A stretch of 64,000 bases of DNA from Ectocarpus siliculosus (Eukaryota; Sar; Phaeophyceae; Ectocarpales; Ectocarpaceae). The DNA lies in the NCBI GenBank assembly GCA_000310025.1, contig FN649149.1, positions 480,360 to 544,359 of the forward strand. The letters run 5' to 3'. Made by a program: the position numbers and the translations under genes. Below are positions 1 to 10,430 of the stretch, in pieces (positions within the stretch are counted from its first letter, which is position 1; every line of letters starts with the position of its first letter). The notes below the pieces were generated by a model, which saw nothing but the letters and a program-made list of their open reading frames with translations, did not search any database and was not told the origin of the DNA.

Positions 1-2739
1 CCCCGTCAACTTCAAACATGGCATCGTCTAATACTAAACGATTACGCAGCGCGACAACCCAAAGGGAACTGAGCGTTATCCTGGATCCTTAACAGCCGAG
101 AAAAAACCAACCTATGTAGCCCCGGGCAGTCGGGAACTGCGTACAGGAATGGCACCAGTAAGGCGTGAAATATCACTACTACCCCCCTCCCTTTCCATGA
201 CCTACGGCGTTCCCTTGGCCCTATATCGACGTTAACAGTTCCTTGCACATCCTGTTCTACCTCAAACTTGCTCTGGTCAGGTATTTCACATGTGCTTCCG
301 TCCTCAGCCACGACACCCTTCCTCCTACACTTCGTCAAACACCGCAATTCCTTCAACAACTCTTGTGATGTATTGATGTGTCCCACCCAGGAGCCCTGTT
401 TGGTGGTGCCGTTGAATCTGGAGGCTACTCTGCGCCTTAATCATGGGAGGGGCTTCGTAGGCTTCACCGCCGGCACGGGGAAGGACACTTGGCAGGTTAG
501 ACGGGGAGACGCTACGTTCAGGATAACGACTCTCTTACAACGATCAATCCCAAATCCTATACGCTTGTCCTTCCCTTGCAGGCGGCGCTCAGTTTCTAGG
601 CACGCTGCATGCATGAGAGACGAGAAACACTTTGTGTCATTCATTTCCTAGAGGACCCAGTTGGACAGTCCCTCCAGCAACCGTTTCTTAGTCAGAGATG
701 TTCGGCTAGAGGTGTGGTTTCAGGCTTGGTCTCACTCGTAGACGGCCACCCAACGACGGCATGTACCTTCCAGTAGTTTGCCAATATTGCCGCTTTCGCA
801 CACGTCTAACAAAGTTCATCCGTACCCTTGCAGTCGATGCATATCTAGGATGCATAAGATGCCACACACCCTGGACCGATTTGCGAAGCTCGAATACTAC
901 ACGACGAAGAGAATGTCGAAATGAAGTCGTGTTTGTTTTCGGAAAGCTCTCGACGGGACGGTTCCAACGCCGACGCCATTTTCGGCACCGTCACTGCTTT
1001 TCCTGCCGAGATATCAAGCTTCGAAAATTGGTCCAGTGGGTGTGATATCTTATGCAACCTACGGTGTTCGACGGCCGTATGCATGCCCCTATTGGAATAG
1101 GAGTGGGTACTGAACCCTGTCGGGGTGGATCGTGATCTCGGCCAAGGCCCAAAACAGCTGATAGGCACAAAACTGCGGCGCGTTCACTTGCCCATCCATC
1201 AAGACTCAATAAAAGTGCATCGCAACCTGAGACAACATCGTGGAGAACAACTTATCTCAACATACTACCAAGACATGTTACAAATTGTGTACCAACGGAC
1301 CGCCGTGCGGGGGAACACATATTGCATGCTGCCTGTGGGAATGGAAGGGCGCGTTTTGATAATCTGAATCTCTCGCTGCAGACTCTGTATGCGTTGCCAT
1401 GCAAAACAAGACACGCCCGCGTCCTGATAGTGGTATGTACATTAACATGCTGCACACGGTACTGCACTGTCAATACTCAACTCCACCCCCTCCGCCTCTT
1501 TTGCCCTGCCGACCCTCTTCGTTTCTTTAGGTGCACGATGTGCTCAGATGGTCGTTCTCCAGCCTACGACAAGACACGCCTCACTGGCCACCACCGATGG
1601 TCGAAGAAGGCCACTCCATAGACGTAGCCGTCAACGACACCTCGTGCGTTGAGGGAGGAGGCGGCTCGTGCACCGCAACGCCTGGAACCGTCCTGTAGAG
1701 TCATAATTCTGATTGGGGAAAGCGTGGCCCTATAGGCTGTAGGTGCGGTGGGCGCGGGAATGTCTTTGGATCTGTACGCATGCCGCGCCGCTTGCGAAGA
1801 AATATGCTGTGTCTCATGCACCCCTTCCAAGTTTGGAATTGGCGGAATCCGTTTGTATCTCGGCGGCAGCATCCACCGCCTTGTGGAGAGGGAATGAATG
1901 TTGTTCACCACCACCATGAACGAAATACCGAACGGTGGTTAGCAGCTCCCATGTGCAACAGAAAATCCGCGACACTGCTACCGTTGCTGCTGATTCTACT
2001 GCTGCTGACGCCGCCGCTGCTCTCAGGCATCGCCGCCTCCCCTTTACCGAAGACGCGAGAAAACGACACTAAAAACCAAACGACACCTAGAACGTCGATG
2101 TCATCCGAGGACGTGTAAATGTTCCAGCCCCGCGAAATTCAGGAAGAGCACTCTCAACCTGGTTTGGTATCTCCTTTCCCTAGGACCAAGCTACCATTTA
2201 CGGCTTGTGCTCCTTCAAACTATGCATACGAAAATGGCAGAACATGCATATCGTTGCGCGAAATATTTGTTGTCGGTTATGGGGGTGTACCGCAGACCAC
2301 AGACACCTCGTTTCCCCGTGCGATATTCCGTGCTTGAGATGTTTGCAGATATAAACTGCTGGTCGTGCTATACAGACATGGCATACGTTCATCTCGGTCA
2401 GGGCATCAAAGGAATACTGAAGCTGGAATTCTGACGCTGTCGCTTCAGTACCTCCGATCTAAAGTCGTTTCTTGTTCCCTCTTATTCCGATCCCCCCACC
2501 TTTGCCCGACCGTGTCTCAAAGGTCGATCTCGACCTATGGCGCACGTCTCGCGACATGTTGCGTCGGAAGCGTGCGACGATGCGCCCTGATTCAGTCCTG
2601 TTCGCCTCCTATTTTCCTGACTTGATCGCTCTGTTTGGCTTCTCGGGCAACAAGAACGGCGTCAAAAATATAATCTCAAAGTCCGCTTGACAGCAACCAA
2701 CGACAAAACATTTTTCATTTCGGGTGGTGGCTTAGAAAA
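1..2739. other. No recognisable gene
   Basis: Both strands hold only short open frames (up to about 130 codons) without recognisable domains, biased composition or overlapping splice signals. I see no LTR, tandem array or RNA gene. A host gene with short exons cannot be excluded by eye. Confidence 0.5.
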
Positions 2740-4035
2740 TGAAAGTATGCTTGGGCCGAGCGAGTTTCCAACGCGCGTGGTGCCAACATCCATTGTACGA
2801 CGAAAGCTCATACGGTGAGTCTTCCTGTCTTGATCGCTATTTTTGGTGCTCGAACAATGTCGGAGAAAATCGAATGCCAGGGTCGGCGTGGCAGCAAGCA
2901 ATGGCACATCATGTTCATTTCAGAGGTAGTATAGTAGTGAAAATGTGTGTGGGCCGCGAGAGTTACCAACGCGACCTAGAGCCAATAGGTCATGATACGA
3001 CGAAAGCGCATACGGTACGCCGATGCGCCACCACCATGCTAAATACGCCATTAGTGTGCGGCCGTGTGCGACCATGCGTGCTGTTTCTCTTCTCTTCATC
3101 CACGCCGTCTTCCTGTCTCTATCGCTTATTTTGTTGTCATCTTCTCTAATGAATATATTTGATCAAAGTCGAATCTCATCTAGGGATTCATTCGGTGTGA
3201 CAGCCTATCTTTGTCAACAAATTGATGAAATATCAAATGTGCATCATCTGAAACCAAAGGGCATTATTATCAGCACAGAAGGTGTTCTTCTTCGTTCGAT
3301 ATTTTTTGTGCCTTTTTGTTTTTTTTCTTTTTGTATGACAGGTGCATTTTTTTTCGATTACTTCCATTGGGTACTTGGCCTGTAGGCCACGGTTAGAAGG
3401 CAATGCGACTGACTGACAGGGCAGCGACCGGGGCGACTGTTCACATTTTGACCACAACAACGAACGTTGTCCGGCGAATTCCTCTAGCACCACAGCCTTT
3501 CTCTTCCACAGATAAGAGTTCGTGGTAGGTTGTCAATGGTTTAAGGGCGCGGTGGGGATCGCAGTGTCTCCTCTACGAGAATCCTGAAAACGCCAGCATA
3601 TATATCTCAGTTTTTCAAGTCTAATTGTGATATATCGACGGCACGAGTATCGTCGGCGTTTCCTGTCTGAAGCTGTTTTTTTTTTTCAGCTCCCCATGCT
3701 GCATGCACATCCACGTAGTGCGCGTGCGTGTGGATATGTAGATGAAGATGGACGTTCATTCATGAATCAGTCACATCGGCTGGTGCGGTTACACTGCCAA
3801 TCAATGGACCCTGAGATTCAAAAATGCAGTCCGAGCTTCTCCCAAGCAACAACATTTCTCCGAGGAGGAAAAAGGAAAACGGCGAGCCGGTGCAGAGGAG
3901 AGAAATAGCGCGCATGATCGCACATGGTCGAGCAAATCCTGGCGTAGGCAGCATGCTTGCACATCGGCGCACCGTATGTCTAACTGGCACTACCGTATGC
4001 CGCGTTGTGGAAACTCACTCAGCCTACATACACTA
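2740..4035. repeat. Diverged repeat family, two direct and one inverted copy
   Basis: Segments at about 2746-2860 and 2940-3190 on the plus strand resemble each other, sharing a GAGTTTCCAACGCG-like stretch followed by ACGACGAAAGC and CATACGGT. The reverse complement of about 3810-4035 resembles the second copy over some 180 bases, including CATACGGTGCGCCGATG, a CGACCATG-rich part and GAATCTCAGGG versus GAATCTCATCTAGGG. The outer copies face each other, so the block could be an old foldback element. Divergence is high and no target duplication is evident. Confidence 0.45.
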
Positions 4036-5249
4036 AATATTTTCGTGCCTGAAACCCAACGGTTCGACAAAGCCGAGGTCTATGTTGTAGCAGTAGCAGT
4101 AGCAGCAGCAACGGCGCGTGAAGACACTACAGAATGCGTGCCAGGACACAGACAGGAGATGCAAGCTGCAGGGAACAACGAAGCTTCATTAAGGCAGTAA
4201 TGGAGGCCCCCGGCTCAAAATCAGACCAACCTCCACCCTCGAGCAATCGATGCTTCGAATGAATGAAGAAATGAATTAAAATAAAAACAAGAACATTGGT
4301 GAGCGCAACCCTCGTTCTGGACATGTTGGAGAGATTATCTGACTGGTGCTACACTGCCGAGTACGTGTACAATATTGCGGCGCCGTGGACAAAGACACCC
4401 GCCCGCAACAATTTGAATTTTCGAAAATATTGACCATAGGGTGCACAAGAGACCGCACCCACCCCGGGTGATGGCATTTTGGTTCAAAGTTTCCACACGT
4501 GGCGTTCGTTTGGTGTGTCGGGTGTGACATCTCTTTCTACTAGAACACGTGGCATGAATGCGAGCGAATCTCATCCGATGCAGCATTGCCCGTGCTGTAG
4601 TTTGTTTTCGTACTACTGTATACACCGGAAATATCTCTGCTGATGATGCAGGATGATGATGCTGCAAGGACCCTTGAGATTCATTTTCCCCCGAAAATTT
4701 ACACAAAAACGAGCAATGAAGAGAGCATGTGAATGCACATGGTCGGCAGGTCGGACATGTGAGGGAAGAGCTGCGCTGCAGTTCACGGCCTCACACACTC
4801 ACAGCAGCGCTGATTCACCGTTGATGTGAAGTGTTTTGAAGCATTTCAAAATCGGACCGCACTGCAGCTTCAAACATCCTGCTTGTGCGTCGCTCTCCGA
4901 TCTCGCGATGATAGAAGGATCGTTTGGTAAATCGCGGACCACCAGTCTGTAGACTAGTGGCTACATTCTCAGACACTAACATTGTACTCAAGCGACCGCT
5001 GCGGACAGTTAAATTGCGATACTGTACATGGAGTTGGAAAACTGAGATTTGCAGGCGTTTCCTGGATTTGTCAGAGGAGACATTGCGATCTCCCCGGGCC
5101 CCTTGTATGGTGACCAACGTACGTAGTATTTTATTACAGTTTCCCGAGCAGCTCTTGTTTCATTTTTTGTATCGTGTCAACGCAGTAAACTCACGAAGCA
5201 GCTAAATTGACCCGCTAAAAAACAAATCAGCTTCCGACAGGCAACACCA
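4036..5249. other. No recognisable gene; short microsatellite
   Basis: A small GTAGCA/GCA microsatellite lies near 4087-4112. Otherwise only short frames on both strands with no recognisable content. Confidence 0.5.
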
Positions 5250-6517
5250 ACGAACGATAATCGTCGTGCTGAGATTTGCAGTTCGCCAAGCATCAACCGT
5301 TTCGGGAGTGTCCGTCTTTCTGCCTTGCCAATGCTCCCGCGAACAGCAGGCGCAGTTGCCGAACAGTGGCTTCCACGCTCTGGCACCCTGCCCTCTTCAG
5401 TCTGACAGAGACTCGTCCGATTTCCTCCTCTCTAGCTTCTCACGGCACCCAACACGGGCTCCTTTCGTTATGCTGTCGAAGTGATCCGCGAGTGTCTTCC
5501 AAGCCACCGCTCCGGCGCCCGAAGAACCCAGCGTTGTGCCCTCGTATGCCATTATGGGGAATGTTGGATAGGGTCTGGGCGTAGGAAAAAGCTGCCGGTA
5601 GGTGCCCTTCTTGCGTTGGTAGCCGATGACTCGCAGGAGCAACCGGTGATGTATCGTCCGCAACACCGGTAGTGTTCGTGACGTGGGGCCCATGTCATGC
5701 AACGGTACAGCAGTGCTTCCATCGCCTCGGCCTGGTGCAGGCGAGTCTTGAGTCGGAATGGTGCTCTCGGCCTGTCGAAGAGCTCCTGACCATAACCTCC
5801 TGACACACGCCCACGCCGTTCTGCTCCGGTAATCGATCTCTTGGGTGAGGTCGCCATGTTCGTTGACGAGGACGAGGCCACCTAGGTACCGGAGTTCTGC
5901 CGTCTGGGCGTACCTCTACCCTGCTGCCTCGATGATCTGCGGTTGCGGCGGGGGGAGCGGTGGTGTTGTCTGCATGAGGCGTGCCAGGAGCGTCTCCGTC
6001 TTCTTCTCCGGCGCCATCAGCCCGAACTCCCCGAACACCTCTACGATGACGGCCATCATTCTCGCCAGTCCGTCGCCAGCCCTCGATACGACGCCGGCAT
6101 CATCGGCATACAGCATCCCCCATACCGCCCTCCGCACGTGGTCAAGTGGTGTCCCCGCCCCCGCTCCAGTCTCCTCCTCCAGGTACATCAGATTCTGCAG
6201 AATAACATCATCCTCGCTGAATCGACCTCGATGACCGCGGCGAAGAAGATGTTGAACAGCAGTGGGGACAGCAGCCACCCTTGTCGAAGGCCTTGTGTGT
6301 CCCAGAACCGGTCAAAAAACTCTTCATCGTCCATGCTCACCCGGGCTCGCATTCCGTCGAGGAATTGGCGGATATCGACCATCATCTCCTCCGGAATCCC
6401 GGTCCTGGCCAGTACGTTCCACAGCAGTTCTCGGTCCACCGAATCACACGCCTTCTTCAGGTCGACGAAGAAGGTATTTTCCTTCTCCACCCCAACTACC
6501 AATCTCCTACACTCTAT
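5250..6517 (-). pseudogene. LINE reverse transcriptase, C-terminal half (broken)
   Basis: Coding on the minus strand from 6517 downwards. Visible in order: a FVDLKKACDSVDRELLW block (RT palm, about 6425-6475), LRQGWLLSPLLFNIFF (about 6250-6300), the catalytic YADD box at 6099-6110, a YLGG segment near 5880, and LRTIHHRLLLRVIGYQRK at about 5615-5670, typical of the region after the palm in APE-type LINEs. After GTYR (about 5600) the family reading is lost for some 200 bases and returns as LPKRLMLGEL near 5265-5300, so a small insertion or rearrangement is likely there. Several frameshifts separate these blocks. The enzyme would copy LINE RNA at the nicked target; this copy cannot make a full protein. 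Confidence 0.85.
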
Positions 6518-6529
6518 GACAAATGTATT

Positions 6530-7180
6530 CAGTATCCATGGAAGTGAATTTTGACTTCCATGGAAGCTGAAGCTACTTCCATGGAAGCTACTCCATACTT
6601 CCATGAAAGTGACACGTTTTTGCTTCATGGAAGCGCTGCGCGACACTTCCATGGAAGTCAAGTTGACTTCCATGGAAGCCAGTATTGAAAAAGGTGAATG
6701 TGCCACTTCCATGGAAGGAAGTCGAATTTCCATGGAAGTCCGATTGGGCTTCCATGGAAGTGGGGTAACTTCCATGGAAGTTAAACTTAGACTTCCATGG
6801 AAGCTACTCATAAGAGGGCAATGACAGCTTCCATGAAAGTAGTAAAGCTTCCATGGAAGTGAAATCACGGACTTCCATGGAAGCTCTTTCGAATGGAACG
6901 AGGTAGCTTCCATGGAAGTCCACAATGGTTTACATCGCTTCCATGGAAGTCGTCGACGAACACTTCCATGGAAGTCATCGAATGAGCTTCCATGGAAGTA
7001 TATTGCGTCCATCTAACTTCCATGGAAGTAACCTTCGCAAGACTTCCACGGAAGCTGTCGAAAAAGTCTGCGCGTGCTTCCATGGGAAGTCTTGCCATCT
7101 TAGACCAGCTTCCGTGGAAGTTGATTTCCACCGCTGTCACCATGAAAGTTCTTGTAGTCAGCTTCCATGAAAGTGTTTCT
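6530..7180. repeat. Array of the 12-bp palindrome CTTCCATGGAAG
   Basis: About 15 exact copies of CTTCCATGGAAG and about 8 one-base variants (for example with ATGAAAG, ATGGGAAG, CGTGG or CACGG) lie in some 640 bases, starting every 21-40 bases. The flanking base often extends the palindrome (A...T or G...C). The bases between copies are unique and differ in length, so this is not an ordinary tandem repeat. It sits inside the foreign block that interrupts the LINE. The array creates fortuitous open frames rich in MEV and FHGS; these are not genes. Confidence 0.9.
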
Positions 7181-7617
7181 TTTGCTCCACGCCCGCCTTA
7201 TATGGTAGACATTATCGGCCGGCCCGGTATCCATGGGAAAATCAGGAAATTTTCCACGCACGTATTCCACGTCCCGCCAGTTTCCATGTCGACGTCATCT
7301 CCAAAAGACTCTTGAGTATATTACTACGGTGCAGGGTGTGCACGTCGCTCTCTCTGTGTCTGACGTCGAGATCAGCTTTATTGAGTCGTGATACCTGGAT
7401 GTTGCTGGCTTATAGCGCCGCTGCCTTTCCCACGCGTGAAGACGCCACAAACCAAGCCCCACCCCAACCTGCAGGGTTTTTCACACAGGTCTCGCACGAC
7501 GCTCGCATAGTTTGCTTGGAACAGTACGCAGACGCACCTATTAAAATCCTCCTGGCGACGCTTCTCCCTCAATATAGTCTATAGCGGGAACCTCCTTTGG
7601 ACCCCCCCCCCGGCCCC
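7181..7617. other. Unassigned part of the block interrupting the LINE
   Basis: No gene or repeat recognised. It ends in a C-rich stretch (about 7600-7620) next to the dispersed repeat. Confidence 0.4.
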
Positions 7618-8141
7618 CCACTCGGTGTTTGCCATCGGGATTGGGTTTTCGTCGCTTGGCAACGACGTTGTAAAACAAGCCAATTCACTTCGTGAACTCG
7701 GCAACCAGGTTACCGTTTTTTTTTTTTACCTCTTTTTTTTTGGCGGTAACCATAATGGTGGTCGAGTAGATCATGTTGTGCGGGGTCGAGAAACCTCACT
7801 CCGCGCAACGGGGGATGATCGCACCACGTTGTGTTAAAATGGTCAAGCTTCCTCGAGGCAGTTACACAGTGCTTACAACTGTCTCTGGAAGTGAAAGCAC
7901 CAGAAAATAGATTAAGTCATACGTAGCTGTCATCCGTACGCAAGGAAGTAAGCACAAGATGCCGAACACCCTTAGCAGGATGCAGCTCACCCTTCATGCG
8001 ACTCGCCAAATACCTCACGGCGCTTCGCGCTTGGTGATGTGAGAGCCTGGTCCGGTGAGAACCCGGCGTGCTCCGTCCCGGCTTTGTAGGGATGCGAGGT
8101 CAATGGTCAAACGACTACGGCATGCACGACTATGAGTACAC
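7618..8141 (+). repeat. Dispersed repeat, copy 1
   Basis: Nearly identical over about 520 bases to 23227-23744. Both contain GGTGTTTGCCATCGGG, an internal T-run, and the segment ending in GCATGCACGACTATGAGTA. Differences are a handful of substitutions and T-run length. No coding capacity and no clear RNA polymerase III box was recognised. High identity suggests recent spread; it may be a SINE-like or other non-autonomous element. Confidence 0.85.
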
Positions 8142-8520
8142 CCCCCCCCCCCCCCATGATCCAAACATGTCTGTCTTTCACACGATCTCTCCCTCTGATT
8201 GTCTCTCTCCCTCTCCCTCTCGCACCCTACCTATCTATATTTAAGTCATGATCGATCGGTTGATTGTTCGGAGATGCATACATACACGTAAAAGTATGGA
8301 CAACTCGGCAGGGGTTTCCTGCTACCCAGACGCAATGACGACGGAAGTAAAAGCGATAAGGGGTACTGCTGTTGTTTGCGAACAACCCTGAATTTCTGCA
8401 GGTGGTGAAGCTTGACCACAGGAATGAACGCTTGGGTCAAACTACGGACGCGCGGACGCGTGCGTGTAATCGCGAACAACTGTACCTCCACGGAATCTGG
8501 CAATAGGTGGCATTCGTCCA
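8142..8520. other. Simple sequence and unassigned DNA
   Basis: A C-run at about 8142-8156, then a CT-rich stretch (about 8175-8225). The remainder up to the resumed LINE reading at about 8521 is not recognised. Confidence 0.4.
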
Positions 8521-9265
8521 ATATTGGTGTGGGATGAACCTACTGGAGTCGGCGCAAGACGAACAGCATGTCGATGGTGGATCGCCCACGTCGGAACTCG
8601 CACTGTTCCTCCGGGAGAATGTTGTTGGTTTCGCAGAAGGCGCTCAGGCGGTTGGTGATGATCTTGACGGGGACCTTGACTACGTGAGTCAGCAGCGAGA
8701 TCCCCCTGAAGTTGTTGCAGTTGGACCGGTCACCCTTCTTGTATAACACCTTGATGGTTGCGTCCCTTCCACACTTGGGGGATCTCTCCTCCGTTCCACA
8801 CCTCAACGAGGATGACATGGAGGTGCTCCAGGACGGTGGGTTCGTCGTCGTCGTCGATGTTGAGCAGCTCGGCGGGGAGGGAGTCATTGCCGTACCTTCC
8901 AGGTCTATAGTCCTCTCGTTGCCCGTTCCATACCTCCTCGAGGTCTGGCACCGCTCCCAACCGTCGAGTGGCACGTGTCGCCGGTCGCTGCGCCACTTGT
9001 TCGATGATAGCTGGGTTCAGGGTGGGGGACTTGGTGTTGAGGAGGGTGCCGAAGAATCTCACCCATCGCTGGAGGATGTCGTTTTTTCTCCGGAGCAGCA
9101 CGCCATTCTCGTCCGCAACGTGCTGCTGTCCTCCCGCTTGTCTGCCACTGAGCCCCACTGATCTCTTGAGGTGCCTCTCATGTCGCGGTCCTTGTAGATC
9201 GCTTCGAGTTCCGTCGCATATCTGTCCAGGTGGGCATATGTGCCCGTTTTGAATGCTGTGGCCAC
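8521..9265 (-). pseudogene. LINE linker and reverse transcriptase N-terminal half (broken)
   Basis: Minus-strand frames give a linker with RRKNDILQRWVRFF (about 9040-9090) and then the start of the RT fingers: IKVLYKKGDRSNCNNFRG, ISLLTHVVK and LPEEQCEFRRGRSTIDMLFV ending at about 8540 with LRRLQ. In intact relatives this is followed directly by the FVDL block, which here lies at about 6475, so the reading is cut by the 2-kb foreign block. At least one frameshift separates linker and RT near 8780. Confidence 0.85.
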
Positions 9266-9307
9266 TGCCTTACACGGCCCTCCACGTTGTTGCGTTCCAC
9301 TTGCCCT

Positions 9308-10430
9308 TCATCGCTCGGCACGCTTCACATCGCTCGGTAAGGACCCCCCCCAACGCTGCTCTTGTCTCAGGGGTCTCACACCATCCCTGCATGCGTCGTC
9401 TCCGCGGTTCCTCGGGTAGTATCGCCCTCGCTGCTTCGAGGAGAGCATTGGTGAACTCGGTCGCCTCTTCTCTGGGGTGGTGGTCGCTCGTTCGCCCTGC
9501 CGTTGGTCGAGGTTGGGGAGGAACCCCGCAATGACTGCCCGTCGCGTTGCTTCGACCTGCAGTTCCCGTCGGTTGAACTGCTTCTGTTTCGGTTTGGAAT
9601 GGGCTACTCGGTTGTGGGCAAGCCTGCCACCGAGGTTGACGGTGACTATCACCATGTTGTGGTCTGAGTCCGCCTTGACGGGGCTTACCGGCTGGGGGGT
9701 GACAACCATGTTAGACACTCGGCCGCGGTGTGCCTGCCACGTTGGAATGTAGTCGAGGCGCCAGCGGTCGGTCCCTGACGTACCGTTGTAGGTGTGCCAT
9801 ATTCCGCCGTTGCGTGTCTCGAAGAATGTGTTCGCGAGTGCTAGTTTGTTTTCCGCTGCGAAGGCCAGCAGCACTCGGCGATTCTCGTTTAGCTCATCAC
9901 GCGCGTGTATTCCCATGACCCCCTCGTCCTCCCCATCCATTCTCTCTCCCGTCCGCGCATTGGCGTCCATAAGGATAAGCACACACACTCTTTGGAGGGA
10001 ATCCTCCGCACGAGACTGTCAAGTTCTCCCAGAACTCTGTCTTGCTGTCGGTGTTGGAGACCTCGGTTGGGGCGTACGCAGCAACGAAGTTGACCGCTCG
10101 GCGGTGGCCCGTCATCTCAAACCTCATGGCCATGAGGCGTTCATGGACATTCATCGACATAGTCCGTGGTGAAAGTGGAGGTTTTGCACATAGACTCTGA
10201 ACCGCTATTCCCACACCATGGCCGTTACACTTCTGCGTGCCACAGCAGAACACTCGGAAACCCGCTGCTGCAAATTCCGTGTGCCCTGGCCTCCTGGTCT
10301 CCTGCAGCCCTAGCACCGATACCTCTTGCTTCGCTGCCTCGTGCAAGATACTGTAGGCTGGCCCGTACCCATTCTTCCCGTTTACAGCCAGAGTCCGCAC
10401 GTTCCAGGTTGATACCCCGAGAAGTCGGCC
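9308..10430 (-). pseudogene. LINE apurinic-type endonuclease (broken)
   Basis: The minus strand opens with a STWNVRTL start (about 10400-10425), the usual first strand of endonuclease/exonuclease/phosphatase domains. LGLQETR (about 10285-10310) supplies the catalytic Glu region, then VNFVAAYAPTE (about 10065-10100). After a frameshift near 9990 the second frame gives DANARTG (about 9945-9970), RLDYI (about 9755) and SDHNMV (about 9655-9675), which hold the catalytic Asp/Asn and Asp-His pair. This enzyme nicks the target for target-primed reverse transcription. The domain is complete in content but split by the frameshift. Confidence 0.85.

Larger units (their letters stand above)
5250..10430 (-). 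mobile_element. APE-type LINE retrotransposon, decayed and interrupted
   Basis: Reading the minus strand from about 10430 down to 5250 gives an apurinic-type endonuclease, a linker, the N-terminal half of a reverse transcriptase, a foreign block at about 6518-8520, then the C-terminal half of the RT. This order is that of a non-LTR retrotransposon pol. Frames are broken repeatedly, so the copy is dead. The upstream end (ORF1 or 5' UTR) is not defined; a pyrimidine-rich stretch at 10470-10560 (purine-rich on the coding strand) may belong to it. No poly-A tail or target duplication was found. The clade could be RTE-like or a relative, judged only from motif style. Confidence 0.85.

Noticed and set aside
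5845..6554. Plus-strand frames of 129 and 203 codons
   Set aside because: Opposite strand of the LINE reverse transcriptase, which has the YADD and other RT blocks.
6188..7143. Frames with repeated MEV/FHGS peptides on both strands
   Set aside because: Produced by the CTTCCATGGAAG palindromes, which read similarly in every frame; only the part below 6517 on the minus strand is real (LINE RT).
6530..7180. CRISPR-like array (short repeats with unique spacers)
   Set aside because: Repeats are 12-bp perfect palindromes, spacers are irregular and short, there are no cas genes, and the DNA is eukaryotic.
8712..9161. 149-codon plus-strand frame
   Set aside because: Antisense to the LINE linker and RT N-terminus.
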